Assembly (NCBI GenBank): GCA_007693595.1
Contig: REDI01000049.1
Span: 1 to 64,000, forward strand
DNA: 64,000 nt
Source: Deltaproteobacteria bacterium
Lineage (GTDB): Bacteria; Myxococcota_A; UBA796; GCA-2862545
Direction of reading: 5' to 3'
Shown: positions 32,079 to 41,666 of the stretch, piece by piece
How the letters are laid out: each line of letters starts with the position of its first letter
Position numbering within the stretch: position 1 is the first letter of the stretch
Notes under the pieces: model-generated
Databases searched by the model: none
The model's input: only the letters and a program-made list of their open reading frames with translations
What the model was told of the DNA's origin: nothing
Program-made: the position numbers and the translations under genes

Positions 32079-34247
32079 TTGCCCAGCACTCCGCCAGTTA
32101 CGCTCGGTCCAAAGGATCAGGTCGCGATTATGCGCGTTCTGGCTCGCCTTACCTCGTTGGCAGGCATGGAGTGGAGCCCGGTCGCCGCCCGCACGGCCTA
32201 CGCGCAGAGCTGCACCGAGCTCAGCCGCGGGTGCGAATGGTATAAGCCGCTCGCCGACGCCGCACAGGCGGTGGGCCTGCGCACGCGCACGTGGGTTGGC
32301 ACCCCCCGCGAGGCATGGCAACGCGCTCGCGACGACATGCCCATGGTGGCGCGGCTCGGAGAGCCCACGTCCGAGGCGAACTGGCTCGTGATCGGCGGGC
32401 GCAGCCGGGGCCGGGTCCTCGTGTGGGAGCCCGACATCGACGATGTGCGCCTGCGCATGAGCAAGCGCCGCTTTGCGGGCCGGCTGAACGCAGGCGAGAA
32501 TGAGCAGCGAACGTGGCTGATCTTCGAGCCCGTCGCGCCCGCGTCCGACCTGCTCGGTCCCTCGGGGGCGGGGCTCTCGGCGGTCTCGCGGCTCTGGTAC
32601 TTGATGCAGGCTGAGCGGCGCGACATCGGGGTGGTGGTCATCTACTCCCTCGGGGTGGGCGTGCTCGGCCTCGCCACGCCCGTCTTCGTACAGGTCCTGG
32701 TCAATACGGTGGCCTTCGGCTCCTTGGCCCTGCCGATCCTCTTCCTGGTCCTGTCCCTCTTCTTGTGTCTGGCCTTCGCCGCGGTGCTTCGGGCGATGAC
32801 CTGGTACACCGTCGAGATCCTCCAGCGTCGCCTCTTCGTGCGCATGGCGGCCGATCTGTCCTGGCGTCTGCCCCGCGTCAAGGTCTCGGCCTTCGACAAG
32901 AAGAGCGGACCTGAGCTGGTCAACCACTTCTTCGACGTGTTGACCCTGCAGAAGGCCGCCAGCTCCATGCTGCTCGATGCCTTGGCGGCGACCATGCAGG
33001 CGCTCGTGGGCCTGATCCTGCTCGCGATCTACCACCCGGCCTTGCTCGGTTTCGACGTGCTGCTGGTCGGGTCCATCGCCCTGATCTTCTTCGGGTTGGG
33101 GCGTCGCGGTCCCGAGACGGCGATCAAGCTCTCGAAGGCCAAGTACCTGGTAGCAGGTTGGCTCGAACAGCTCTCGATGCGGCCTACGATCTTCAAGCTG
33201 CCCGGTGGCTCTCGGCTTGCGCAGGATCGCAACGACGACCACGCCCACATCTATCTCGACGCGCGCGAGGCCCACTTCCGGATCTTCTTCCGCCAGTACG
33301 TCGGCACCCTCGGCCTACAGGCCATCGCGGCTGCGAGCCTGCTGGGGCTGGGTGGGATGCTGGTCGTCAACGGCCAGCTCTCTCTCGGCCAGCTCGTCGC
33401 GGCCGAACTCGTCGTCTCGGCCGTGCTGTCCGCCTATGGCAAGTTCGCGGAGAAGCTCGAGACGGTCTACGATCTCATCGCCGGTCTCGACAAGCTCGGC
33501 GTGCTGGTCGACCTCCCCCTCGAGCGCTCGACCGGCGCCACGCCCAGGTCTGGGGTCGGGCCCCTGCCCATTACGCTGCACGGGGTCACCTACACCTTCC
33601 AAGACGGCACCTCGGTACTCAAGGGCGTGGACCTCGAGCTGCAGGCCGGTGAGAAGGCGGTCATCTACGGTGCGGACGGTTCGGGCAAGACGGTGCTCGC
33701 CGACATTCTCTTCGGGCTGCGCTTCCCCAAGTCGGGCCGGGTGAGCCTCGATGGTTCCGACCTCCGCAGCCTGCGCCCCGAGTCGGTCCGCGAGATCGCC
33801 TCGCTCGTCCGCTCTGAAGAAGTCTTCACTGGAACTATTGGCGAGAACCTCTTTTTGGGACGTGCGGGGCTCTCCGCCCAGTGGCAGGAGCGCGTGCTCG
33901 AGTCCGTCGGGCTCATCTCCAAGCTCGAATCCCTCCCGCGAGGCATGGAGACGAAGCTCAACGCCAACGGGGCGCCGCTCTCACAAACCCAGCTCGTCCG
34001 GCTGGTCATCGCGCGGGCCGCGATCAGCCGACCGCGGCTCCTCGTCATCGATCACATCCTCGACGCCCTCTCGGAGCGTGCGCGGGAGCCCATCCTCGAC
34101 CTCTTGCTCGCCAAGGAGGCCCCCTGGACCCTCATCGTGCTCACGCAGGATCCTGAGCTGTTGCGCGACTTCCGCAGCCGGTATCAGCTCCGGGGTGGTC
34201 GGGTCGAGCCGATTGAGCGTCGTCCGCTCCCCTCGGAGGCCTCATGA
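32079..34247 (+). CDS. Type-I-secretion-like ABC exporter with degenerate C39-like and ATPase domains
   Basis: 722 residues from TTG at 32079; an ATG at 32130 is the alternative. N-terminal about 150 residues look like a C39-peptidase-like domain (MPMVARLG, WLVIGGRSRGRVLVWEPD) lacking an evident catalytic Cys, as in HlyB-type transporters. Six-helix ABC membrane domain (about residues 180-450). The nucleotide-binding domain keeps Walker A (GADGSGKTVL) but has LSQTQ for LSGGQ, IDH for the Walker B Asp-Glu, a Q-loop reading LVRSEEV and TQDPEL in place of the H-loop. ATP hydrolysis is therefore doubtful or unusual. Followed by overlapping adaptor and TolC genes. Confidence 0.8.
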   Translation: MPSTPPVTLGPKDQVAIMRVLARLTSLAGMEWSPVAARTAYAQSCTELSRGCEWYKPLADAAQAVGLRTRTWVGTPREAWQRARDDMPMVARLGEPTSEANWLVIGGRSRGRVLVWEPDIDDVRLRMSKRRFAGRLNAGENEQRTWLIFEPVAPASDLLGPSGAGLSAVSRLWYLMQAERRDIGVVVIYSLGVGVLGLATPVFVQVLVNTVAFGSLALPILFLVLSLFLCLAFAAVLRAMTWYTVEILQRRLFVRMAADLSWRLPRVKVSAFDKKSGPELVNHFFDVLTLQKAASSMLLDALAATMQALVGLILLAIYHPALLGFDVLLVGSIALIFFGLGRRGPETAIKLSKAKYLVAGWLEQLSMRPTIFKLPGGSRLAQDRNDDHAHIYLDAREAHFRIFFRQYVGTLGLQAIAAASLLGLGGMLVVNGQLSLGQLVAAELVVSAVLSAYGKFAEKLETVYDLIAGLDKLGVLVDLPLERSTGATPRSGVGPLPITLHGVTYTFQDGTSVLKGVDLELQAGEKAVIYGADGSGKTVLADILFGLRFPKSGRVSLDGSDLRSLRPESVREIASLVRSEEVFTGTIGENLFLGRAGLSAQWQERVLESVGLISKLESLPRGMETKLNANGAPLSQTQLVRLVIARAAISRPRLLVIDHILDALSERAREPILDLLLAKEAPWTLIVLTQDPELLRDFRSRYQLRGGRVEPIERRPLPSEAS

Positions 34248-35587
34248 ACAAGTTGCTTGAGTCCAGGGTTGTTCGGGGGCCCTCGGCGCTCGGTCGGGTG
34301 CGGCCACCCGGCTACGTCGGGCAGGCGGCTCAGGGCTTGCTTATCGCGCTGGTGGCGCTGGCCCTGGGCCTGGCCGTCATCCCGTGGCAGCAGTCGGCCT
34401 TGGGCACCGGCATGGTCCAAGCGCTGGATCCGGCGGCGCGCCCGCAGGTGGTCGCCTCCCCCGTCACGGGCATGGTGTTGAAGTGGCACGTGCAAGAAGG
34501 CGACCGGGTGCAAGCGGGCGACGTGCTTGTCACGCTGCGCGACAACGACCCTTCCTTTCTTGACCGACTGCAGCGTGAGCTCGACACGGTCGACGACCAG
34601 ATCGACGCGGCCGAAGCCAGCCTGGTCGCCTACGAGTCGAAGGTCGATGCGGCCGAGGCCAGCCTCGAGGCGACCGTGGCTTCGGCCATGGCCAAGGTCA
34701 AAGCTGCGGAGCGTCGGGTGGAGTCCGCCGAGCAGCGCCACGCCATGGCCGTCGCCGACGAAGAGACCGCAGAGCTGAACCTCGCTCGGATCGAGCCTCT
34801 CTTTGAAGAGGGCCTGGTCAGCCAGCGTCAGCTCGAGCTCACCGTGCTCAAGAGCCGAGAGACCAAGGCGCGTACCCTCGAGATGCTCGCGGCGCTGGCC
34901 TCGGCCAAGGCGGATCTGGCCTCGGCGCGGGCCGTGCTGGTGAAGGATCGCGAAGAGGGTAGGGCAAAGCTAGAGTCCGCCCGTGCAGATCTCCTCGGGG
35001 CCGATCAGAAGCTCTCGAACTTGCGGGCGCGGCGGCTGGGCGTCGAGACGTCACTGGCGCGGCAGGGTGCGCAGCGGGTCGTCGCCCCCCGCGACGGGAC
35101 GGTCTTGCGGATCTATAAGGGGCAGGGCGGTGAGCAGGCCAAGCAAGGCGATCTCCTCGCGCGTATCGTACCCGATGACACTCGCCACATGGTCGAGCTG
35201 ATGGTCCAGGGGATCGACGCGCCGCTCATTCAGCCCGGTCAGCACGTGCGCCTTCAGTTCGAAGGCTGGCCTGCGCTTCAGTTCGCAGGGTGGCCGAGCG
35301 TCGCCATCGGAACCTTCCCTGGCGAGGTGATGTTCATCGACGCGGCCGACGATGGTCAGGGTCGTTTCCGCATCGTCGTGCGCGAGCCCGACGAGGGCGA
35401 TGTCGAGTGGCCGGAGAAGACCTACCTTCGCCAAGGGGTCAAGGCCAAAGGCTGGGTCCTTCTCAAGCAGGTACCGCTGGGCTGGGAGCTCTGGCGCCAG
35501 CTCAACGGCTTCCAGCCCACCGTCGACAGTCCCGAGGCCGAGAGTGAACTCAAGGCACCGAAGGTTCTAGTCCCCAAGGATAAGTGA
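34244..35587 (+). CDS. HlyD-family periplasmic adaptor
   Basis: 447 residues; ATG overlaps the ABC gene stop. One membrane helix (about residues 30-50). Split lipoyl domain: ARPQVVASPVTGMVLKWHVQEGDRVQAGDVLVTL and QRVVAPRDGTVLRIYKGQGGEQAKQGDLLARI. Between them a long coiled-coil hairpin (about residues 105-270). Bridges the ABC protein and the TolC-like protein encoded next, forming a complete tripartite exporter. Confidence 0.9.
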   Translation: MNKLLESRVVRGPSALGRVRPPGYVGQAAQGLLIALVALALGLAVIPWQQSALGTGMVQALDPAARPQVVASPVTGMVLKWHVQEGDRVQAGDVLVTLRDNDPSFLDRLQRELDTVDDQIDAAEASLVAYESKVDAAEASLEATVASAMAKVKAAERRVESAEQRHAMAVADEETAELNLARIEPLFEEGLVSQRQLELTVLKSRETKARTLEMLAALASAKADLASARAVLVKDREEGRAKLESARADLLGADQKLSNLRARRLGVETSLARQGAQRVVAPRDGTVLRIYKGQGGEQAKQGDLLARIVPDDTRHMVELMVQGIDAPLIQPGQHVRLQFEGWPALQFAGWPSVAIGTFPGEVMFIDAADDGQGRFRIVVREPDEGDVEWPEKTYLRQGVKAKGWVLLKQVPLGWELWRQLNGFQPTVDSPEAESELKAPKVLVPKDK

Positions 35588-35589
35588 CG

Positions 35590-37077
35590 ATGCTGATCTA
35601 CCTTCTGATGGCTTTGGCGGTGGCTCAACCCGCTCCTGAGTCAGCGATCGAAGATCCGCAGCTCGACACGCCTCGGACCCGCTCGGCAGAGCGCCTGAGG
35701 CGCATGTTGGGGGCCGAGCCGGCCGACCCGCTCCCGTTGCAGTCCGTCACCGAGTCCATCGATCGTCGGCATCCCCGTTTTCGGTCCGCCATGCTCGACG
35801 TCCAGCGGGCCGAAGGCGCGCTCTTGCAGAGCCAGGGCCCCTTCGACCCGAACCTGATCGCTCGGACTCGAACCCTCGCAGCAGGCTTCTACGGCTATAG
35901 CTTCGGCAACGCGATGCTCGAGTGGACCCCCGGCCCCTTCTCGGTCTATGGGGGGTGGCGGATCGGCGTCGATACCTGGGACCGCGCGGGGATCCCGGTC
36001 TATTACCAAGACAAGTGGACCCTCCAAGGCGGCGAGGCGCGGGTGGGGCTCTCGATCCCGCTGCTCGAAGGGCTCGTGACCGATCCGGCCAGGACGCAGC
36101 GCACCATCGCGGCCCTCGACATCGACCGGACCGAAGCGATGGCCGACGCGATCGAGATCCAGCTCCGTCAGCAGGCGGCGGTCGCGTGGGTGGGGTGGGT
36201 CGCCTCGGGCCGCATGCTGGCCTTGGAGCGAGCGCTGCTCGACATCGCCCAGATCCGACAGACGGCCATCGAGGCACGGATCACCCTGGGGGATCTTCCC
36301 CAGCTCGAAGAGCTGCGAAATCTCCAGTTTCTCGCCAGGCGTAGGGCATCTCTCGAGAACGCCATCGGATCCTTCGAGGCCGCGTCCCAACACCTCTCGC
36401 TCTTTCTCCGCGATGACCAGGGTGCACGACTCACCGCTGCGGCTGACCGGGTGCCCAAGGCCGAGTCCCCTCCCGCCGCCGCCCTCTCGCGCAACGAAGA
36501 CCTGCTCGTGCGCTTCGCCCTCGATCGCCATCCTGAGCTCGAGGCCATGCGCGCCGTGATCGAACAGCGTCAGGCAGCGGCCCGGCTGGCGCGCAACCGG
36601 CTGTTGCCCGATATCCGAGTCTTCGGGGAGGCGAGCCAGGACTTTCTAGGGGGTGGTGATGCGGTCCCCTCCCTCGAACCCTTCAATCTCATGATCGGCG
36701 TCCAGGGCTCCATGCCGGTCCTCAACCGTTCCGCCCGAGGGATGAAGGCCGCGACGGAGGCTCAGGTCGACGGGGCTCGCGCGGATCTGCGCTGGGCCGA
36801 AGATCAGATCGAGGCTCGGGTCCGCCAGGCCGCCGCCCGAGAACGGGCTGCCCTCGAGGGCTGGAGGGCCGCGACCGAGGCCGTCGCGCTGGCGCTCCGG
36901 ATCCAAGAGGCCGAGCAGCGAGCCTTCGACTTCGGCAAGGTCGACCTGCTCCGTCTGTGGCAGATCGAGCAAGAGACAGCCGCCGCCATCCACACCGAGG
37001 TCAACGCCTGGGCGCGCTACGAGACGGCGCGGGCCGAGCTCATCGCAGCGGTCGGCGGGCAGATCCCAGGCACCTGA
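35590..37077 (+). CDS. TolC-family outer-membrane protein
   Basis: 495 residues; ATG at 35590 with AAGGA 8 nt upstream, preferred over the GTG at 35584. Signal peptide MLIYLLMALAVAQPAP. TolC-like coiled-coil repeats, with RHPRFRSAMLDVQRAEGALLQSQGPFDPNLIARTR near the N-terminus and RHPELEAMRAVIEQRQAAARLARNRLLPDIRVFGE in the second repeat. Outer-membrane duct of the ABC/HlyD system. Confidence 0.9.
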   Translation: MLIYLLMALAVAQPAPESAIEDPQLDTPRTRSAERLRRMLGAEPADPLPLQSVTESIDRRHPRFRSAMLDVQRAEGALLQSQGPFDPNLIARTRTLAAGFYGYSFGNAMLEWTPGPFSVYGGWRIGVDTWDRAGIPVYYQDKWTLQGGEARVGLSIPLLEGLVTDPARTQRTIAALDIDRTEAMADAIEIQLRQQAAVAWVGWVASGRMLALERALLDIAQIRQTAIEARITLGDLPQLEELRNLQFLARRRASLENAIGSFEAASQHLSLFLRDDQGARLTAAADRVPKAESPPAAALSRNEDLLVRFALDRHPELEAMRAVIEQRQAAARLARNRLLPDIRVFGEASQDFLGGGDAVPSLEPFNLMIGVQGSMPVLNRSARGMKAATEAQVDGARADLRWAEDQIEARVRQAAARERAALEGWRAATEAVALALRIQEAEQRAFDFGKVDLLRLWQIEQETAAAIHTEVNAWARYETARAELIAAVGGQIPGT

Positions 37078-37101
37078 GTCGGGAAGGCCGACGGGATGGG
37101 A

Positions 37102-37527
37102 TCAGCCCTGCTCGCCGTAGCGGGGAGCGATCAGGCGCTCCAACTCGGCGCGCAGCTCATCGGGCAAGGCGGAGCTCTGCCGGGTCTCGAGGTTGAAGAG
37201 GGCGAGAACGACCTTGCCGTCGCACGCGACCTCCCCTCCCTCACGGAGGACGCGCTGACGAAAGTGGAGGCTACGATTCCCGATCTTGACGAGGGCCGTC
37301 TCGATGGTGAGCACATCGTCGAGCACGGCCTCGCGCTTGTAGTCGAGGCTGACGTGGACGACGACCGGCGCGATGCGGGCGTGGGCGAAGCGGTCACGGG
37401 TGAGCGCGGCGTCGCGGATCCATCCGAAGCGACCCCACTCTAGGTACTCTTGGTACTTGGCGTTATTCACATGCCCTAGGAAGTCAACCTCGGTGCTGCG
37501 TACGGTGTGCTGAAGGCGTGAGAGCAT
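37102..37527 (-). CDS. Acyl-CoA thioesterase, 4HBT/YbgC hotdog family
   Basis: 141 residues. Hotdog fold with the active-site region EVDFLGHVNNAKYQEYLEWGR, where the Asp is the catalytic residue of the 4-hydroxybenzoyl-CoA thioesterase family. Followed by VVVHVSLDYKREAVLDDVLTIETALVKIGNRSLHFRQRV. Hydrolyses acyl-CoA or acyl-ACP thioesters. Convergent with the TolC-like gene. Confidence 0.87.
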   Translation of the reverse strand: MLSRLQHTVRSTEVDFLGHVNNAKYQEYLEWGRFGWIRDAALTRDRFAHARIAPVVVHVSLDYKREAVLDDVLTIETALVKIGNRSLHFRQRVLREGGEVACDGKVVLALFNLETRQSSALPDELRAELERLIAPRYGEQG

Positions 37528-37572
37528 CGGACTCCTCGGTGGCGGAGGGGGCGGGCGCGCCGGAGGGCAGCG

Positions 37573-38940
37573 CTATCGCAGACCCAGGCTATGCGCTACG
37601 GCAGCACCGAACTCGACCTCGTCGAAGCGAAAGCCCAGCGCTTGAAGGCGGGCGGGCAAGACGCGCTGCCCCCCCAAGAGGAGCTGTTCCCCCATCTCCC
37701 CGAAGGCGGTCTTGACCGCGATGGATGGCGTGGGGGTGAAGGCCGGGCGGCCGAGGACTTCGCCGAGGATCTGCGCCTGGTCTCGCTGCTGGATGGGGCG
37801 AGGCGCGACGGCGTTGATGGGCCCGCTCCAGTCCTGTTCGTAGAGGGCGCAGTGGAGCATGGCCACCAGATCATCGAGGGCGATCCACGAGACCCACTGC
37901 TCTCCAGAGCCGACGGGGCCACCGGCGCCACCCTGAAAGATGGGCAGCAGGCGGCCCAAGACCCCACCCGCTGCGGTGGTGACGATGCCGATCCGGGCGA
38001 GCACCCGGCGCACGCCCAGCTCTTCGACGGGCTCCGATGCGGCCTCCCAAGCCTTGCCCACCTCGGCGAGGAAGCCTTCGCCTGATCCGCTCTGCTCAGT
38101 GAGCTCCTCGTCTTGGCGGTCGCCGTAGAAGCCGATGGCCGAGGCGCTCACCAGGACCCTTGGCCGCTGTTCGAGGCGGCGGATGGCGTCGACCACGAGG
38201 CGGGTCCCTTGGACGCGGCTTTCACGGATCGCTTGCTTGTGGGTGGGGGTCCAGCGCTGGGCGACCGAGGCGCCGGCGAGGTGTACGACGGCGTCGACGC
38301 CGACGAGGGCTTGATGGTCGATCTGGCCGCGTGCGGGGTCCCAGAGGCAGTCGCCTGGCTCGGGATCGCGCCGTACGACGCGAACGACCTGATGGCCGCC
38401 GCTGGTCAAGAAGGCCGCGAGCGCGCTTCCGACCAGCCCGGTGACTCCGGTGATCGCGACCTTGAGTCGGGGCTTCTCTGCGTAGGCAGCGTGACGGTCG
38501 AGGTCGCGCTCGGTGCGCCGGTGCCGGAAGCGAAACATGCGCTCATTGCCGGTGCGGAGGGTGGGGATCGCCAGTCGGCCGAAGAGGCCTCCCGGGGGAG
38601 ACCAGGTCACCTCGTCGGATAGGAGGCAACCCGTGGGCGTAGGCTCGAAGCGATGCTCATGGATCCAAGAGGCGAAGGGGCCCTTGCGCTGCTCGTCGAC
38701 GAAGCGACGCCCCGGCTCACACGCGGTGTGGTGGGCTTCCCACCGAACGCTGAGCGGGCCCTTCTTGATGGTGAAGACGGTCCGGGCTCCCACATCGAGC
38801 CCCCCGCTCCGCTCGAGGAGGGTGAGGCTCTCCCAGGGGGGGGCGAGGCGGAGGAAGGCCCCTGGGCGTTCGTGCCACCCCCAGACGGTGTCGACGCCGT
38901 GCGGGAGCTCGGTCTGAAAGAACTGGCTGACTGTGCTCAT
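37573..38940 (-). CDS. SRPBCC domain fused to TIGR01777-type epimerase
   Basis: 455 residues. Residues 1-145: SRPBCC/START-like lipid-binding domain (FFQTELPHGVDTVWGWHERPGAFLRLAPPW). Residues about 155-455: NAD(P)-dependent short-chain epimerase with VAITGVTGLVGSALAAFL, DAVVHLAGASVAQRW, SASAIGFYGD, and RIGIVTTAAGGVLGRLLPIFQGGAGGPVGSG, the signature of the YfcH/SDR39U1 group. The fusion is a recurrent arrangement in this family. Substrate unknown. Confidence 0.88.
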   Translation of the reverse strand: MSTVSQFFQTELPHGVDTVWGWHERPGAFLRLAPPWESLTLLERSGGLDVGARTVFTIKKGPLSVRWEAHHTACEPGRRFVDEQRKGPFASWIHEHRFEPTPTGCLLSDEVTWSPPGGLFGRLAIPTLRTGNERMFRFRHRRTERDLDRHAAYAEKPRLKVAITGVTGLVGSALAAFLTSGGHQVVRVVRRDPEPGDCLWDPARGQIDHQALVGVDAVVHLAGASVAQRWTPTHKQAIRESRVQGTRLVVDAIRRLEQRPRVLVSASAIGFYGDRQDEELTEQSGSGEGFLAEVGKAWEAASEPVEELGVRRVLARIGIVTTAAGGVLGRLLPIFQGGAGGPVGSGEQWVSWIALDDLVAMLHCALYEQDWSGPINAVAPRPIQQRDQAQILGEVLGRPAFTPTPSIAVKTAFGEMGEQLLLGGQRVLPARLQALGFRFDEVEFGAAVAHSLGLR

Positions 38941-39034
38941 GGGGCGCGCGTATCTCAGCGAAGGGGCGTCGGCGACCGGGCTCGCGAGGCTCGTCCGGCG
39001 CGATGGGCTGCGCTACGGGGGAGACGGAGGTGGC

Positions 39035-39394
39035 ATGACCGATCCTGCCCACACCGAACGGCTGGCTCAAGCGCAGCTCGACGCGTACAACGCCCACGAC
39101 ATCGAGTCCTTTGTCCAGTGCTATGCGCCGGACGTCGAGGTCTACGACCTCGGGGGCCCCATGCGCTATTCGGGCCTCGAGGAGCTTCGACGGATCTATG
39201 GCGACGTCTTCGCGACCAAGCCCGAGCTGCACGCGCACCTCGTTGGACGGCTGGTCGTCGGTGACACCGCTGTCGATCAGGAGCGAGTCGTGGGTATGAG
39301 GCCTGACGGCCGAGAGGTCCATGCCCTCGCCATCTACAAGGTCGTGGATGGCAAGATCGCGAAGGTTTGGTTCAGAGTAGCCAGTAGAGACTGA
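39035..39394 (+). CDS. SnoaL/NTF2-like protein
   Basis: 119 residues; ATG at 39035 with GGAGG 4 nt upstream, chosen over upstream in-frame ATGs that lack one. Alpha+beta barrel: LAQAQLDAYNAHDIESFVQCYAPDVEVYDLGGPMRYSGLEELRRIYGDVF is a textbook SnoaL-like start. Such proteins are small steroid-isomerase-like enzymes or binding proteins; the ligand is unknown. Its end overlaps the convergent gene by 23 nt. Confidence 0.85.
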   Translation: MTDPAHTERLAQAQLDAYNAHDIESFVQCYAPDVEVYDLGGPMRYSGLEELRRIYGDVFATKPELHAHLVGRLVVGDTAVDQERVVGMRPDGREVHALAIYKVVDGKIAKVWFRVASRD

Positions 39395-39713
39395 AGGCTA
39401 CGAAGAAGCCGACGCCGAGCAGGACGGCGATGAGGATCCCGAGTTTCTGCGGATCCCACTCGAGATCAGCGAGCCGTTTGGGACCTTGTTCGAACGGGAC
39501 GAAGGTGAGATCCTCGAAGGGCACCTCGGTGTCGTCGGGGCGCACCGCATGATCGTAGCGGGCTCCGCAGCGGCACCGAACTTGGCCATCGGCCACGAAG
39601 AAGTGATCGGACTTCCCGCAGGCGTTGCAGGTCATCCACAGTGGCGTCTTGGCGGGGCTGGGGACCCGCACGAAGCCGCAGTCATCGAGGGGGGGGAGCA
39701 CGGTTTCGGACAT
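39372..39713 (-). CDS. Small zinc-ribbon protein with C-terminal membrane anchor
   Basis: 113 residues from ATG at 39713; the ribosome site is weak. CNACGKSDHFFVADGQVRCRCGARY contains CxxC and CxC pairs consistent with a zinc ribbon. The C-terminus LGILIAVLLGVGFFVAFSLYWLL is a single membrane helix, so the protein is tail-anchored with the ribbon probably cytoplasmic. Function unknown. Confidence 0.75.
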   Translation of the reverse strand: MSETVLPPLDDCGFVRVPSPAKTPLWMTCNACGKSDHFFVADGQVRCRCGARYDHAVRPDDTEVPFEDLTFVPFEQGPKRLADLEWDPQKLGILIAVLLGVGFFVAFSLYWLL

Positions 39714-39974
39714 GGAACGCTCAAGGGTTGGTCGAGAGGAGTGTAACCCTTCTGACGGTCCGGGCCGCCTCACGCCGCCATGCGCCTCGGGGCAGTAGAC
39801 CCCTCGATGGCTGGGCGCGGTGGTTCGGGGCGAGCGAACCTGTCACCCGTCGAGGACCCGCCGTCCCGACGCTGGCCCGCTGGCGCGGTCTGCGCTACAC
39901 GCCCGACCTTGAGCCGGGAGCGTTGCGCGGGGCCTGCCGACGGGCCCGACGGATCCCGGCCTACAGGAGGGGAG

Positions 39975-41582
39975 ATGATCACGGTCTCGGGCGTTTCCAA
40001 AGGTTTTGGTGGGCGTATGCTCTTCGAGGACGTCAACGTCTCGTTCTCGCCGGGCCACAACTATGGTCTCACGGGCCCGAACGGGTGTGGCAAGTCGACC
40101 TTCATGAAGTTGCTGATCGGAGCAGAGGCCTCGGACGCGGGGTCGGTGAGTTTGCCGGAGCGCACGGCCTGGTTGCGCCAGGATCACACCCACTTCGACG
40201 AGCATAAGGTTCTCGACACCGTAATCATGGGCAATCACCGCCTCTGGCAGGCCATGGTGCGCAAGGAACACCTCTACGACAAGGACGATGCGGAGGGTCT
40301 GAGCGATGCGGAGGCCGAAGAGCTCGGGGAGCTCGAGATGGTGGTGGCCGAGGAAGATGGCTACACCGCCGAGGCGGACGCCGCGCAGCTCCTCGACGGA
40401 CTAGGGGTCGAAGAGGCTCTGCACGACCGGCCCATGGCCGAGCTCCAAGGTGGGATCAAGCTCCGGGTGCTGCTGGCGCAGGCCCTGTTCGGACGTCCCG
40501 ACGCCCTCCTGCTCGACGAGCCGACCAACCACCTCGATCTGGACTCGATCCGCTGGCTCGAGGGCTTCTTGATTGACTACAAGGGCGTCTTGGTCGTGAT
40601 CAGCCACGATCGTCGCTTCTTGAACGCCGTCTGCGATCAGATCGCCGACATCGACTACGAGACCATCATCACCTATCCGGGCAACTACGACGATATGGTC
40701 CGACAAAAGGCGGCGATGCGAGGCCGCCTCTCGAAGGATCAGGCCGCCCGCGAGAAGAAGATCGCTCAACTTCAAGACTTCATCTCGCGCTTCGGGGCTG
40801 GGACGCGCGCCTCGCAGACTCGATCCCGAGCGCGTCAGATCGAGAAGCTCAAGCCTGAAGAGATCAAGCGAAGCAACATCCGGCGCCCCTTCATTCGCTT
40901 CCCTGTCGACGACCCCAGCGGTCGGGACGTGCTCGATGTGGCCGACCTCTCGTTCTCTTATCCCGAGCCGGGCACGATCTTCCACAGCTTTCATGCCCAC
41001 GTTCAGCGGGGCGACAAAGTCGCGATCCTCGGCGCGAACGGCATTGGCAAGACCACGCTTCTCCGGGTGCTCATGGGGGAGTTGGCCTGCGAAGAGGGCG
41101 AGGTGAAGTGGGGGCACAACGCGAAGATCGGCTGGTATAAGCAGGAGCATCGCGACGAGGTCCAAGCCGGAAGCACGGTGTTCGAGTGGCTCTTCGCCCA
41201 CCGACCCGAGGTCGGGCAGGAGCAGGTGCGGGCGGTGCTGGGCCGTATGCTCTTCAGTGGCGAGGATGGCGGCAAGCCCACGGGGACCCTCTCGGGAGGC
41301 GAGGCGGCGCGGCTCATGATGAGCCAAATGATCCTGATGGGCTACAACGTGCTGATCCTCGATGAGCCGACGAACCACCTCGATCTCGAGAGCATCAGCG
41401 CGCTTGGCGAGGCCATCGAGTCTTATGAAGGCACGATCTTCTACGTCACTCACGACCGCGATCTCGCGAGCCATGCCACCCGGATCTGGGCCTTCGACAA
41501 GCCGGGGCACCTGATCGACTACGCTGGCACGATCGATGAGTATCTCGACTGGCTGGACCGCACGCGCAAGCAGTCGGCCTAA
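39975..41582 (+). CDS. ABC-F family ATPase (YbiT/EttA-like translation factor)
   Basis: 535 residues; ATG at 39975 with AGGAGGGGAG. Two ABC domains without membrane segments: Walker A GPNGCGKST and GANGIGKTT, signatures LQGGIKLRVLLAQALF and LSGGEAARLMMSQMIL, Walker B ALLLDEPTNHLDLDS and VLILDEPTNHLDLES. An interdomain linker (about residues 240-310) is charged, as in ABC-F proteins that bind the ribosomal E site. The first domain's signature lacks the canonical LSGG start. Closest in look to YbiT. Confidence 0.92.
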   Translation: MITVSGVSKGFGGRMLFEDVNVSFSPGHNYGLTGPNGCGKSTFMKLLIGAEASDAGSVSLPERTAWLRQDHTHFDEHKVLDTVIMGNHRLWQAMVRKEHLYDKDDAEGLSDAEAEELGELEMVVAEEDGYTAEADAAQLLDGLGVEEALHDRPMAELQGGIKLRVLLAQALFGRPDALLLDEPTNHLDLDSIRWLEGFLIDYKGVLVVISHDRRFLNAVCDQIADIDYETIITYPGNYDDMVRQKAAMRGRLSKDQAAREKKIAQLQDFISRFGAGTRASQTRSRARQIEKLKPEEIKRSNIRRPFIRFPVDDPSGRDVLDVADLSFSYPEPGTIFHSFHAHVQRGDKVAILGANGIGKTTLLRVLMGELACEEGEVKWGHNAKIGWYKQEHRDEVQAGSTVFEWLFAHRPEVGQEQVRAVLGRMLFSGEDGGKPTGTLSGGEAARLMMSQMILMGYNVLILDEPTNHLDLESISALGEAIESYEGTIFYVTHDRDLASHATRIWAFDKPGHLIDYAGTIDEYLDWLDRTRKQSA

Positions 41583-41666
41583 CATAGGCCTCTCGGTCGC
41601 CCGCGGCCCGGACGCGGCGCGTTCGGTGAGCACAGGTTACCCTCCGCGACCACTTCAGGAGGTCTC

